NCBI RefSeq assembly: GCF_002078605.1
Contig: NZ_MSJR01000002.1
Coordinates: 124,001 to 188,000 of the forward strand
Length of the DNA: 64,000 bases
Source of the DNA: Salegentibacter sediminis
GTDB taxonomy: Bacteria; Bacteroidota; Bacteroidia; Flavobacteriales; Flavobacteriaceae
Reading direction: 5' to 3'
The position numbers and the translations under genes are program-made. Under the pieces are notes generated by a model, which was not told where the DNA came from, did not search any database, and was given only the letters and a program-made list of their open reading frames with translations. Positions 8,262 to 16,986 of the stretch are shown here, in pieces; the stretch's first letter is position 1, and every line of letters begins with the position of its first letter.

Positions 8262-9416
8262 TTAAAATGTTTTCTTTACCATTCCTTCTTTAAGAGGTTC
8301 AGAAGTATTTTTAATCACAAAATCCACAACACCAAGTACCAGTTCCTCTTCTGTAATTACATCAACTTTCCATTGGCCTTCCCTAAGGTTGTTTTTATAA
8401 GTATATCCCCGGTAACCACGATCACGCCCACCGGCAACTTCAAAGCCAATATCATCTGTTACTTCCCATTTCCCGGTTTCGGGATTGTAGCGTTTCCACC
8501 TGTGAAAAATGGACTTTTTTAAATCTGTAGGTGCAAAAACAGAAGTGAACACATAAACCCTCTGACCTTCCTGCCGAAGAAAATTAATGTCATATTTACG
8601 CCAAAATACATACCATTCATTCTTCTGGTAAGTAACGATGTATTCGTTATTTATTTTCCGCACTTCATGAGCCACCATCCCGGTATCCATAGCCAGCGGC
8701 ACCGGGGGAATAAGGTTGAAATAGTAAAAAACATTGATTGTTAAATAAATAGAAAAGATAATACCGAGCAGTTTTTTCAGACTAATCTCAGCTCTTGTGC
8801 CCGGGCTTGACCTGTAAATAAAACTGATGAGTGCCAGCGTACACCCCAAACTTACAAGTCCGGAAATGATAAAAATAAAGGTATTCATTTCCCTAATCAG
8901 CGTGGGAATCATGAAGGTGAAAAAGGTAAAACTTATAAAAAAATAAACACTAAACTGAAGGTATTTATTGGAGATCTTCTTTTTAAGAAACTCGTTTGCA
9001 AATAAGAGCAGGACCAGCAATATGAAAAAAAATATAGTTTTTGACATAGACACACTTCTGAAAAAATAGATGACAAAAGCACTTGAAAGTGCGCCAAAGA
9101 AGAACTGTATAGCCAGCGGCAAATATTCGGAATAACGGCTAATAAAAGTACCTTCCCACTTATCATTATTCACTGTATTATATAAATAAAGCGTTATGGA
9201 TAATAATGTCATATGTGAGCAAAGTACTACCGTATCATAAACACGATCTATTCTCCCTAAGGTCAACGTATCAAAGATAAAACCACCCATAAAAAAAAGA
9301 ATGGGAGCGTACTTTTGATTGCGAGTAACATAACTTCCAAAAGCACTTTTTCTATATCTTACTAAAGCTCTTTTCATAATCTTTAAAGTAGTGCCAAATT
9401 TAGCGTAAAACTTCAT
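8262..9416 (-). CDS. multi-pass membrane protein with C-terminal DUF2914 domain
   Basis: A 384-residue protein. About residues 35-245 contain six or more strongly hydrophobic segments. The last 100 residues match my memory of DUF2914: VYVFTSVFAPTDL, HRWKRYNPETGKWEVTDDIG, GGRDRGYRGYTYK and a final WKVDVITEEELVLG. The function of DUF2914 is unknown; the domain probably lies outside the membrane. The gene is flanked by the two copies of the methyltransferase 5' region and points opposite to both. The first 13 residues may be non-coding; an alternative ATG lies at residue 14 (MKRALVRYRK). Confidence 0.75.
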   Translation of the reverse strand: MKFYAKFGTTLKIMKRALVRYRKSAFGSYVTRNQKYAPILFFMGGFIFDTLTLGRIDRVYDTVVLCSHMTLLSITLYLYNTVNNDKWEGTFISRYSEYLPLAIQFFFGALSSAFVIYFFRSVSMSKTIFFFILLVLLLFANEFLKKKISNKYLQFSVYFFISFTFFTFMIPTLIREMNTFIFIISGLVSLGCTLALISFIYRSSPGTRAEISLKKLLGIIFSIYLTINVFYYFNLIPPVPLAMDTGMVAHEVRKINNEYIVTYQKNEWYVFWRKYDINFLRQEGQRVYVFTSVFAPTDLKKSIFHRWKRYNPETGKWEVTDDIGFEVAGGRDRGYRGYTYKNNLREGQWKVDVITEEELVLGVVDFVIKNTSEPLKEGMVKKTF

Positions 9417-9500
9417 ACGGATATTTGCTTTGACTTTAATACCAGAGCGCTTATGAATAAAAGCGGAATCAGGATCTTATCGAATATTATTTTAATCCAT

Positions 9501-9508
9501 TACTTTTG
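9501..9508 (+). promoter_or_regulatory. -7 box before methyltransferase (TACTTTTG)
   Basis: TACTTTTG matches TAnnTTTG exactly and predicts a transcript start near 9515. This makes the upstream TTG at 9506 impossible as a start and supports ATG 9536, which is also the start equivalent in the truncated copy. Confidence 0.5.
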
Positions 9509-9535
9509 AGTGATGATCCGGTATTGATCTTTTCA

Positions 9536-10201
9536 ATGACAAAAAACAAAAAAGCAAAAAAGCCCTGGCCAACTAAAGATGCTATGGCGCAGATCTATGA
9601 AAAAAATCTGTGGGGTGGCGAGGAATCTGAATATTATTCCGGTTTAGGCTCACATCACCCTGAAGTAGTAAATCCATATATAGCTGCGGTATCTGCTTTT
9701 TTAAAAGATTTTGAGACTCCCCCGGTAGTTTGTGATCTGGGTTGCGGGGATTTTAATATTGGGAAAGAACTGGTAAAATACTCCAAAAAGTATATCGCAC
9801 TGGATATAGTTCCTGGGCTTATAGCCTATAACAAGAAAGCCTTTCAGGCAGATAATTTAGAATTTCATGCTTTAGATATTACAACAGATGAATTGCCTTC
9901 GGGAGATTGCGCGATTCTAAGGCAGGTTTTACAACATCTATCGAATGCGGAAATAAAAAGTGTAGTTGAAAAATTATACAATTATAAATATGTTATTCTA
10001 ACCGAACACTTACCGGAAGAAGATTTTGAACCCAATAAAGATATTATCTCAGGGCAGGGAATCAGGCTTAAAAAGCAAAGTGGAGTAAAACTTTTAGCGT
10101 CGCCGTTTAACTTGAAGGTTAAAGAAGAAAAACAAATATTATCTGTAAAATCTCCCGGTTTTAAAGGAGTTTTAGAGACGACACTTTACCAAATAAATTA
10201 A
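9536..10201 (+). CDS. class I SAM-dependent methyltransferase
   Basis: 221 residues from the ATG at 9536. The AdoMet-binding motif I is VVCDLGCGDFNIG, followed by an acidic residue at the end of the next strand (YIALDIVPGL) and a motif resembling IV/post-IV (GDCAILRQVLQHL, where DxxxLxHL-type sequences are common in small-molecule methyltransferases). The substrate cannot be told. The conserved N-terminal block PWPTKDAMAQIYEKNLWGG precedes the Rossmann fold and is shared with the truncated copy at 7928. It has its own promoter box at 9501. The neighbours give no pathway context. Confidence 0.8.
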   Translation: MTKNKKAKKPWPTKDAMAQIYEKNLWGGEESEYYSGLGSHHPEVVNPYIAAVSAFLKDFETPPVVCDLGCGDFNIGKELVKYSKKYIALDIVPGLIAYNKKAFQADNLEFHALDITTDELPSGDCAILRQVLQHLSNAEIKSVVEKLYNYKYVILTEHLPEEDFEPNKDIISGQGIRLKKQSGVKLLASPFNLKVKEEKQILSVKSPGFKGVLETTLYQIN

Positions 10202-10243
10202 AAATGGGGTTTATATATAGCCTGGCAGGAATAGTATTAGACC

Positions 10244-10666
10244 TTAATACATCTCTGGGGTAACATCTATATTCAGGATAAACTTGCCGTTTTTATCATA
10301 ATAATTATAGCTCATCGTGATATTATTATCCCGGAAATCTTTTAGATCGGGGCTTGAGCTTACATTTTCAATGATGCCCGGTCTAATATATTTTTCTACA
10401 GTATCTGTATTTACCTCTTGCTTAGACATATTTACCAGGGTATAGTGATATTTAAAAACCTGATCGCTCACGGCAGAGGCGCTGTCGAGCCGGGAATATT
10501 CATCGACCATCTTAGAGGAAATTTTATTGACTTCCCGGGCCGCATCGGCAAGTTGTTCTTCCAGGTTTTTGGTATTAAAGAAAAAATACTGAACAGCAAA
10601 GAAAGCTATTCCAAAAGTTATGGCGAAGGAGATGCTTTGTAGGATTAAATCCTTTTTTGATTTTCC
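10244..10666 (-). CDS. membrane-anchored protein of unknown function
   Basis: About 140 residues from the ATG at 10666 (MGKSKKDL); an in-frame ATG at 10789 would add 41 basic residues that look non-coding. One N-terminal transmembrane segment (ISFAITFGIAFFAVQYFFF) is followed by a predicted coiled-coil-like helix (LEEQLADAAREVNKISSKMVDE) and a small C-terminal region. This resembles single-span periplasmic proteins but I do not recognise a family. It is convergent with the methyltransferase. Confidence 0.55.
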   Translation of the reverse strand, partial: GKSKKDLILQSISFAITFGIAFFAVQYFFFNTKNLEEQLADAAREVNKISSKMVDEYSRLDSASAVSDQVFKYHYTLVNMSKQEVNTDTVEKYIRPGIIENVSSSPDLKDFRDNNITMSYNYYDKNGKFILNIDVTPEMY

Positions 10667-10789
10667 CATAGGTTTAATGCCAGCTTGAAGTTGTTTTTTA
10701 GGAAAGTCTAAAGTATAGTTTTTTATTGAAAAGCTTCTTTTTTTAGTTGAATTAAAGTTTTTCACAGAAATAGTTAATAACCTGTTCAT

Positions 10790-11076
10790 TACTTATTTAT
10801 GAAGGGATTCAAATTAGACTATATTTTTTTAATTTAGTTATAGCTATAAACTACAGATTTATAGTCTTGTAAAGCGATGAACTTTTGAGCAATGTACTGA
10901 AGATGCTTTAGCGTTTTGATTAGATATTAAAAACCGGCTATACCTACTACGTTGGTTGTTGTTATAAGATTAATTTTCCGGATCCCGGATCATAAGGTGA
11001 TTGCTGTGCGCCTATTAATGGCGCGAACATAAAGAATTGCCTTTGCGATCTTTTTCCGGAACATACTATAGCCCCA
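10790..11076. other. intergenic region with one small hairpin
   Basis: No gene is visible. GCGCC (11008-11012) and GGCGC (11020-11024) form a short hairpin about 50 bases before the sulfotransferase-like gene. A tandem CCGGATC pair lies near 10979. A weak promoter-like TGCCTTTG sits near 11038, which would fit a start for the gene at 11077. Confidence 0.3.
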
Positions 11077-11862
11077 ATGAAAAGTAAATTCGATTGTTTG
11101 GTAATTGCCTCGCAGTATAGTGGTGCCAGGGAGGTTTTTGATCTCTTAAAGCAGAATATAAAAACCGGTACTGCTCCTGAAATCCTTCAGAATAAAGCTA
11201 TCCTGGAATGTAAATCGGTTGAAGAAACTGAAAATCTACGGGTAGGGATCTTCGAATTCGAAAGCCTGGAGGAGCTTCGTCAAACCGATATTTCTGAATA
11301 TTTATTACCACAGGCCAGGGTTTATCTGATGCTTAGGAATCCCGTATGGCGCGGTTTTGCTGCCTACCGAAAAAACCGGGAAGAAGGTACAGAGCGTTCC
11401 AGTTTTATAGAAGCTGTAAAATGGGATAGTAGTCCGCCGGAAGTGGGGCTGGGGCCACAGAATACGAGTTATATCATCGCAGGAAAATATTCCGAAGGGA
11501 TAAGATCTTTGCTGCAACAAACCGAAGAACACCGGCTTCAAATCCTGGAATTTGAAGAACTACGGCGTGCGCCTTTTGAGATCTTGCTGGAACTTAAAGA
11601 AAGTCTCGGACTTCAATTCAAGCTTTCCCCTGAAGAGATCAGCCTTAATTTAGGCAAACAAAAGGTGGCCGGAAGGAGACTGGGAATATTCAGGACGCTT
11701 AGACAAAACCCTGCTGAACTCGATGAGGAAACGGCAAAATATATCTACTACACCTATTTTAAAAGAGATATCGAAGAGGTGGAAGAACTGCTTTCATCCA
11801 GTTTCAACTCCTGGAAGTTTACAGAAAAGGCACCGGCCGGTAGTTATATCGGGTTACTTTGA
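11077..11862 (+). CDS. sulfotransferase-like protein
   Basis: A 261-residue protein. The middle segment ARVYLMLRNPVWRGFAAYRKNREEG corresponds to the 3'-phosphate-binding region of PAPS sulfotransferases (R and S/A positions after the RNP), and LQILEFEELRRAPFEILLEL matches the later FEDLxxDP helix. A tail ending in WKF also resembles the family. The usual N-terminal 5'-phosphosulfate loop (GxxKSGTT type) is not recognisable: the equivalent place reads LVIASQYSGAREVF. It may therefore be a diverged or inactive member, or use a different donor. Confidence 0.6.
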   Translation: MKSKFDCLVIASQYSGAREVFDLLKQNIKTGTAPEILQNKAILECKSVEETENLRVGIFEFESLEELRQTDISEYLLPQARVYLMLRNPVWRGFAAYRKNREEGTERSSFIEAVKWDSSPPEVGLGPQNTSYIIAGKYSEGIRSLLQQTEEHRLQILEFEELRRAPFEILLELKESLGLQFKLSPEEISLNLGKQKVAGRRLGIFRTLRQNPAELDEETAKYIYYTYFKRDIEEVEELLSSSFNSWKFTEKAPAGSYIGLL

Positions 11863-11928
11863 ACTTTCGTTTCCGCTAACTTAAGTGGGATCTTTAAAGC
11901 GAAGAGAAGGAGAGTTTTTCTCAAAGGC

Positions 11929-13014
11929 CTACTCAAGACTTAGCCTCTCCCCATTCCTGCCTGCCGATTCATAGATCTTTTCCAGGATCGCGATATCCCG
12001 CAAGCCTTCCTCGCCGGGGACCAAAACCGGGGTGTCGTTTAAAATTGCCCGGGCGTCATCATCCATTTGTACCGCCTGCTGATTTTTCCCGAAGGGCGGC
12101 AAGATAGTGCCATCGCTGGCCTTGCCTTTTACCCCGCTATAACTCTGAAAAGGCCTTAAATAATACCATCCGTTTTTACAATTTATTTCCAGGTTGTTCA
12201 GGTTTTCCCAAAAACTGGTCTTGCAGCTGGCGGTGATCCCATTGGGGAATTCGAGTTCGAAGTTGGTGGTTTCGTCTACCTCTGTAAAGATCTCCGGGCG
12301 CTTAGTGCTATGAGTGGCGCTAACAGCAATAGGTTCCATCCCCGTGCTGTACCTTGCCGCATTTAAGGGATATACACCCATATCATACATGGCCCCGCCA
12401 CCCATTTCTTTTTTTAATTTCCAGGGGTTCATCGGGGAGCCATAATACCCCGCCTGGGCTTCAAGATTTTCAATGGTCCCAAAAGGCCTGGTCTCTGCCC
12501 ATTTCATTATTTTTCGGGTATTGGTCTCGTGCTGCATGCGGTATCCTATAGAAAGTTTTACCTTATTTTCTTCGCAGGCATTAATGATGTTCCTGCATTC
12601 ATCTGCAGTACGCGCCATAGGTTTTTCACACCAAACATGCTTGCCGGTTTCGGCGGCTTTAATTGCATATTTGGCATGCAAGCCGGTTGGCAGGACGATG
12701 TAGATCACATCGATCTCCTCATTATTGGCCATAGCCGTCATATTTTCATAATTGTAGACATTCCTGTCTTTTATGCCGTATTTCTCCTGCCATACCGGAA
12801 TTTTTTCCGGGCTCCCGGTAACTATGCCTCTTAATTCGCACAAATCGGTTTCCTGAAGAGCCGGGGCCAACTGAGTGCTGCTGTAATAACCTAAACCTAC
12901 AAGGGCAATACCGAGTTTTTCTTTTTTCTTCGGAATCATAAAATTGGGGAAGGGCAGGGCACTGGCAGCAAGTAAAAGCCCAGTTTGTTTTATGAAAAGT
13001 CTTCTATTAGGCAT
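11929..13014 (-). CDS. Gfo/Idh/MocA-family oxidoreductase with Tat-like signal
   Basis: A 361-residue protein. The N-terminus MPNRRLFIKQTGLLLAASAL resembles a twin-arginine export signal (RRLFIK), so the enzyme may act in the periplasm like glucose-fructose oxidoreductase. The NAD(P)-binding motif is IALVGLGYYSS and the catalytic lysine lies in WCEKPMA (about residue 130). The second half is the alpha/beta dimer domain with GGGAMYDMGVYPL. The substrate is unknown, probably a sugar derivative. It stands alone, convergent with the sulfotransferase-like gene. Confidence 0.85.
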   Translation of the reverse strand: MPNRRLFIKQTGLLLAASALPFPNFMIPKKKEKLGIALVGLGYYSSTQLAPALQETDLCELRGIVTGSPEKIPVWQEKYGIKDRNVYNYENMTAMANNEEIDVIYIVLPTGLHAKYAIKAAETGKHVWCEKPMARTADECRNIINACEENKVKLSIGYRMQHETNTRKIMKWAETRPFGTIENLEAQAGYYGSPMNPWKLKKEMGGGAMYDMGVYPLNAARYSTGMEPIAVSATHSTKRPEIFTEVDETTNFELEFPNGITASCKTSFWENLNNLEINCKNGWYYLRPFQSYSGVKGKASDGTILPPFGKNQQAVQMDDDARAILNDTPVLVPGEEGLRDIAILEKIYESAGRNGERLSLE

Positions 13015-13153
13015 AGTGCTAGGTTTTTGAATCTATAATTTATAAAAAACGAGACTCTTTTTCTCTGTAATGGGCTGGTTTTTAACGATTATTTAATCCA
13101 GATACCTGTAGGATTTAGTAAATTAAGCTTGCTTAGCTTTAAATGATTTTATT

Positions 13154-13729
13154 ATGAAAAAAATACTCTTCCTTACCGGCGATTTCGCTGAGGACTATGA
13201 AACTATGGTGCCATTTCAAATGTTGGAAATGCTTGGTTATACCGTTCATGCGGTATGCCCCGATAAAAAGAAAGGCGATAAGATAAAAACCGCCATCCAC
13301 GATTTTGAAGGAGACCAGACCTATACCGAAAAGCCGGGGCACCTGTTTGAGCTTAATTTTTCTTTTGATGAGGTCACAGCCTCAGATTACGAAGGCCTTG
13401 TTATCGCCGGGGGGCGGGCACCGGAATACCTGCGGCTTAATGAGCGCGTGCTGGAGATCACTAAATATTTCTTTGATCAGTATAAACCTGTGGCAGCGAT
13501 TTGCCATGCAATACAGATCCTTACGGTAGCTAACCTGGTGGAAGGTAGAACCCTCACCGCCTACCCGAGTATAGGACCTGAAATTGAACTGGCCGGCGGC
13601 ACCTATAAAGAAGTGAAACCCACCGAAGCTGTGGTAGATGGGAACCTGGTTACTTCTCCGGCCTGGCCCGGTCACGCACCATTTATAAGAGAGTTCGTGA
13701 AATTACTGGGAGCAAAAATTGAATTATAA
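13154..13729 (+). CDS. DJ-1/PfpI family protein
   Basis: A 191-residue protein. The nucleophile-elbow cysteine is in [10 protein letters not shown] (about residue 117) and the family's early segment [15 protein letters not shown] is present. Members include proteases, glyoxalases and deglycases; which of these applies cannot be read from sequence. A -7-like TAGCTTTA at 13134-13141 lies very close to the ATG. The gene is followed by an inverted repeat at 13741-13777. Confidence 0.85.
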   Translation: MKKILFLTGDFAEDYETMVPFQMLEMLGYTVHAVCPDKKKGDKIKTAIHDFEGDQTYTEKPGHLFELNFSFDEVTASDYEGLVIAGGRAPEYLRLNERVLEITKYFFDQYKPVAAICHAIQILTVANLVEGRTLTAYPSIGPEIELAGGTYKEVKPTEAVVDGNLVTSPAWPGHAPFIREFVKLLGAKIEL

Positions 13730-13740
13730 TTTATGCGTTT

Positions 13741-13777
13741 TACAGGGCATCAATCTCTTTAAGAATGCTGCCCTGTA
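13741..13777 (+). terminator. hairpin after DJ-1/PfpI gene
   Basis: TACAGGGCA (13741-13749) and TGCCCTGTA (13769-13777) form a perfect 9-base stem with a 19-base loop, starting 12 bases after the stop codon. There is no strong T tract, so termination is uncertain. Confidence 0.35.
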
Positions 13778-13954
13778 CCTTTACCTGGCATCCCGGGCGT
13801 TTAATTCTGTACCGGTCTCTTTGTTTTAGCAAAACAAATAAAGCGCAATCCCTTGAATCTTTCTGAAAGTTGTTCCTCCCCAAGCCGACTTATGGAATTC
13901 TTTACATTCTTGTCTAAGGTCGTATCCGGTTTTTAATTGCATCAGGAAAATAAC

Positions 13955-13970
13955 TGGCACGTACATTGCA
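13955..13970 (+). promoter_or_regulatory. sigma-54 (RpoN) promoter
   Basis: TGGCACGTACATTGCA matches the RpoN consensus TGGCACGNNNNTTGCA at every fixed position, with GG and GC at the required 10-base spacing. It predicts a transcript start near 13982 on the plus strand. The first downstream frame is the 49-codon ORF at 14046. An enhancer-binding protein site should lie 80-200 bases upstream, but I cannot point to one. Confidence 0.65.
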
Positions 13971-14045
13971 ACAAATCTTAAGGAAATGTGAAAGTCTTGT
14001 GCTTAGGATTTTTGCAGACCTTTTTACTCTTAAAAGAAAAAGATA

Positions 14046-14195
14046 TTGAAAATAAACAAAACAGCAGCTGCATTGGTTCCTGTACTAAGGAAAGGGAAAT
14101 CCTGGTTTTATAATAAAGGCCATTATGTTTTTATAAGCTTCTTTATTTTAATCCTGCTGGCTTTCGCCCTTTGGTTTATTTCTCTCTTTTACTGA
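14046..14195 (+). CDS. small single-span membrane protein (49 aa)
   Basis: A 49-codon frame from TTG 14046 to TGA 14195, too short for a usual gene call. The N-terminal half is basic (KINKTAAALVPVLRKGK) and the C-terminal half is one hydrophobic helix (YVFISFFILILLAFALWFI), as expected of a small inner-membrane protein. It lies 64 bases after the predicted start of a sigma-54 transcript, which argues that it may be expressed. I do not recognise a family. The start codon is not certain. Confidence 0.42.
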   Translation: MKINKTAAALVPVLRKGKSWFYNKGHYVFISFFILILLAFALWFISLFY

Positions 14196-14510
14196 TTTCC
14201 AGTTCGCTAATTCAGAATGCTTGTAACTTATTTCCACATATTTCTGCGGAAATTTTTCCTACTACTATTAACAAGTAAAGTTTATCACTTACTCCTGTCA
14301 AATAAATCCATTTAGGCTTTTTCTTTATTTGAAATGGAGCACGGCTTTCTGACCTCAATTATTCCCATTTCACTCCTGTGGTAAGACCCGGGGATAAATA
14401 AATTTAATCTTCCCGTTTTTTTTAAAATAAAAAGCGAAAATATAAAAAGTACGTTATCAGTAAATTACAGGGATGGGGATTTTCATCTTCATTTTTATAA
14501 GCAAATGGAG
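14196..14510. other. intergenic stretch before TonB receptor
   Basis: No coding frame or clear RNA structure is seen between the small membrane ORF and the receptor promoter. The sequence is AT-rich and without repeats. Confidence 0.4.
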
Positions 14511-14541
14511 TTGTTTTTTATTTAGATTGATTCTACATTTG
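14511..14541 (+). promoter_or_regulatory. promoter of TonB receptor with overlapping Fur-like box
   Basis: A -33 TTG at 14511 and a perfect -7 box TACATTTG at 14534-14541 are 20 bases apart. Between them, TAGATTGATTCTA (14523-14535) is a partial palindrome (TAGA...TCTA) of the kind I associate with Fur boxes before flavobacterial siderophore receptors. Binding at this place would block the promoter when iron is plentiful. The Fur assignment is an inference. Confidence 0.5.
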
Positions 14542-14583
14542 ACCTCAATTTAAAACCAGTCTAAATAAAAACAGTTTGTAAAA

Positions 14584-16938
14584 ATGAAACATTTCATCAT
14601 TCTATGTGCAGTAATACTGGGAGTATTATCCAGCGCTGCACAAGAGGATAAAACAGGTCTGCAGGGAACGGTGACCGACCAACAGAATAGACCAATTCCA
14701 TTTGTAAATGTAGTTCTCGAAGGCACTTCCATGGGCACGACTTCTAATATCGATGGGGTTTACCAATTACAGGATGTGAAGCCGGGAAGTTATGACCTCA
14801 CATTTTCGGCTATCGGATATGAGTCGGTTACCAAAGAGGTTAATCTTCTTAGGGGAAAAATTCAGAGTATTGATATAAGTCTAAATCAAGACCAGCAGGA
14901 CCTTGGAGAGATAATAATTACTTCCAACAGGTCCCGGGAGACTTTGGATGAAGTTCCTTCTTCGGTATCAATTCTAACTTCGGGGGAGATAGAGCGGCTT
15001 AACAAGACCAGTAATTCGGTTGCGGCGCTATTAACCGAAATCCCGGGGATATCTCTTAGTACCAACCGAACCAGTAATACGGGCCAGACCTTAAGAGGAA
15101 GAAATATGCTGGTTTTAATCGATGGGATCCCACAATCCACACCTTTAAGAACCGGCGGTCGCGATATTAATACTATAGATCCAAATACCATTGAACGTAT
15201 TGAAGTTATAAAAGGAGCTACCGCGATTTACGGGAACGGAGCCGACGGCGGGATTATTAACTACATCACCAAAAAACCGGGTACCGGCCGAAAGCTACAG
15301 AGCACTACCGAGCTTAGTGCCCAGGGTTCCCTGGTGAATGTTGAGCATACAATAGGTTCTAAACTATCACAGACATTTTCTGGAAGTACTGAAAAACTAG
15401 GTTATGTTTTTTCCGGGAATTTTCAGCAAACGGGAATCTTCAGAGATGCAAAAGGCGAGGTGGTTTCTCCTACCTACGGTTTGGGGGAGACCAACCAGTA
15501 CAGCCTGTTCGGGAAACTGAACTACGATCTTGCTCAGGATCATTCCGTAGAAATCATGTATAACTACTTCAGCAGTAATCAGGACACCGAGTATGTAAAT
15601 CAAAACGGAGTTTATGGAGAACGCCCCGCAATTGGAGTTATTGGGGAAGTGCTGGGAGTAGATCAGGGGAACCGGCATAATCATAATGCCCAGCTCACTT
15701 ATGACGCAATTGATCTCGTAGGAAATACCGATCTTAAATTGAATCTTTACATGCAGGATTTTAAGACGGTGTATGGTTTTAGCGACTATTTCTATAATGC
15801 TGAAGAAGGCTATGAGGGTGGCCAGTCTACAGTAGAATCGGCGAAAAAAGGATTACGGCTTAACTTTAAATCTCCGTATATGATAGGTGATGATATCTCC
15901 GGGGATTTGTTATACGGCTTGGATGTGCTTAACGATAAAACTTCTCAAAAACTCATAGACGGAAGAGTGTGGGCCCCGGAGATGGATATGACCAACCTGG
16001 CGCCGTATGCACAACTTAAAACACTTTACAGGGATTTCGTACTTAAAGCCGGACTTCGCTTTGAGAATATCAATATTGATGTGCCAGATTACAGTACTAT
16101 ATACATCTTTCCCTATGGTGGAGAAACACCCAATGGAGGGGTTAGTGTAGATGGAGGGGAAATAACCTACGATGCCACCACCTATAATATTGGGCTGAGG
16201 TATAATGGTCTTAAGCTGTTTAATCCCTTTGTGAGCTTCTCCCAGAGTTTCTCTATTGCAGATCTTGGTCGTACCCTGAGAACCGCTACTGAGAATACGG
16301 TAAGTCTGATCTCTTCGGAAGCGGTAATCGCTAATAACTATGAGGTAGGGTTTAACAGTAATTTTGGGGCTACCCGGTTAAGCGGAGCCTATTTTATAAG
16401 TACTTCAGATCTTGGAGCAACTTATCGCGAAGTAAATGGTATTTTCCAGATTGCCCGGCAACCGGAGAAGGTCTATGGATTTGAATTGGCTTTGGATACC
16501 AGGATAAGTCCCGACCTAAGTTTTGGTAGTTCGGTTTCCTGGACCGAAGGAAAATTGGATTCGGAAGATAATGGAGACTATGATACTTATATGAACGGCG
16601 ACCGCATACCACCATTAAAAACGGTAACCTACCTGGCCTACGACATAAATAAGAACTGGGAGGCAAGGTTATCGCATGTGTACAGTGGGAAAAGAGATCA
16701 TTTTGATCCTGATGCCAACGGCAATTATATCTACGGAAAAGGTCCCGTAGAAAGCTTTAACCTGGTAAATCTTACCAGTACCTACCGTTTAACAGAGAAC
16801 ACCAGCCTTGGTTTGGGGATCGAAAACCTGCTGAATGAAGATTACTATAATCTTATCTCGCAGTGGAGCGCGCGAGACTCCAATTATATAAAGGCCAATG
16901 GGGCACGCTTTAACCTGTCTCTTAAAGTGGAACTCTAA
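14584..16938 (+). CDS. TonB-dependent siderophore-type receptor
   Basis: A 784-residue outer-membrane receptor. After the signal peptide (cleavage near SSAAQ) residues about 26-105 form a carboxypeptidase-regulatory-like domain (GTVTDQQNRPIPFVNVVLEG), usual in Bacteroidota. The plug domain follows (about 115-230; VPSSVSILTSGEIERL, GRNMLVLIDGIPQ, IERIEVIKGATAIYGNGADG) and then the 22-strand barrel, ending in the signature of a C-terminal beta strand NLSLKVEL. Architecture, the Fur-like box and the PepSY membrane gene just downstream all point to ferric siderophore uptake. The particular siderophore cannot be told. Confidence 0.88.
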   Translation: MKHFIILCAVILGVLSSAAQEDKTGLQGTVTDQQNRPIPFVNVVLEGTSMGTTSNIDGVYQLQDVKPGSYDLTFSAIGYESVTKEVNLLRGKIQSIDISLNQDQQDLGEIIITSNRSRETLDEVPSSVSILTSGEIERLNKTSNSVAALLTEIPGISLSTNRTSNTGQTLRGRNMLVLIDGIPQSTPLRTGGRDINTIDPNTIERIEVIKGATAIYGNGADGGIINYITKKPGTGRKLQSTTELSAQGSLVNVEHTIGSKLSQTFSGSTEKLGYVFSGNFQQTGIFRDAKGEVVSPTYGLGETNQYSLFGKLNYDLAQDHSVEIMYNYFSSNQDTEYVNQNGVYGERPAIGVIGEVLGVDQGNRHNHNAQLTYDAIDLVGNTDLKLNLYMQDFKTVYGFSDYFYNAEEGYEGGQSTVESAKKGLRLNFKSPYMIGDDISGDLLYGLDVLNDKTSQKLIDGRVWAPEMDMTNLAPYAQLKTLYRDFVLKAGLRFENINIDVPDYSTIYIFPYGGETPNGGVSVDGGEITYDATTYNIGLRYNGLKLFNPFVSFSQSFSIADLGRTLRTATENTVSLISSEAVIANNYEVGFNSNFGATRLSGAYFISTSDLGATYREVNGIFQIARQPEKVYGFELALDTRISPDLSFGSSVSWTEGKLDSEDNGDYDTYMNGDRIPPLKTVTYLAYDINKNWEARLSHVYSGKRDHFDPDANGNYIYGKGPVESFNLVNLTSTYRLTENTSLGLGIENLLNEDYYNLISQWSARDSNYIKANGARFNLSLKVEL

Positions 16939-16944
16939 TATTTC

Positions 16945-16974
16945 TACTGCGGCCATCCCTGGATGGCTGCAGTA
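16945..16974 (+). terminator. hairpin between receptor and PepSY gene
   Basis: TACTGCGGCCATCC and GGATGGCTGCAGTA form a 14-base stem with one mismatch and a 2-base turn, followed by the T-rich run TTATTTTTC. It ends 12 bases before the PepSY gene starts, so it may act as a partial terminator that lowers expression of the second gene. Confidence 0.65.
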
Positions 16975-16986
16975 TTATTTTTCTAA

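Noticed and set aside
13783-13800. Second sigma-54-like sequence (TGGCATCCCGGGCG)
   Set aside because: The GG-to-GC spacing is two bases too short for RpoN.
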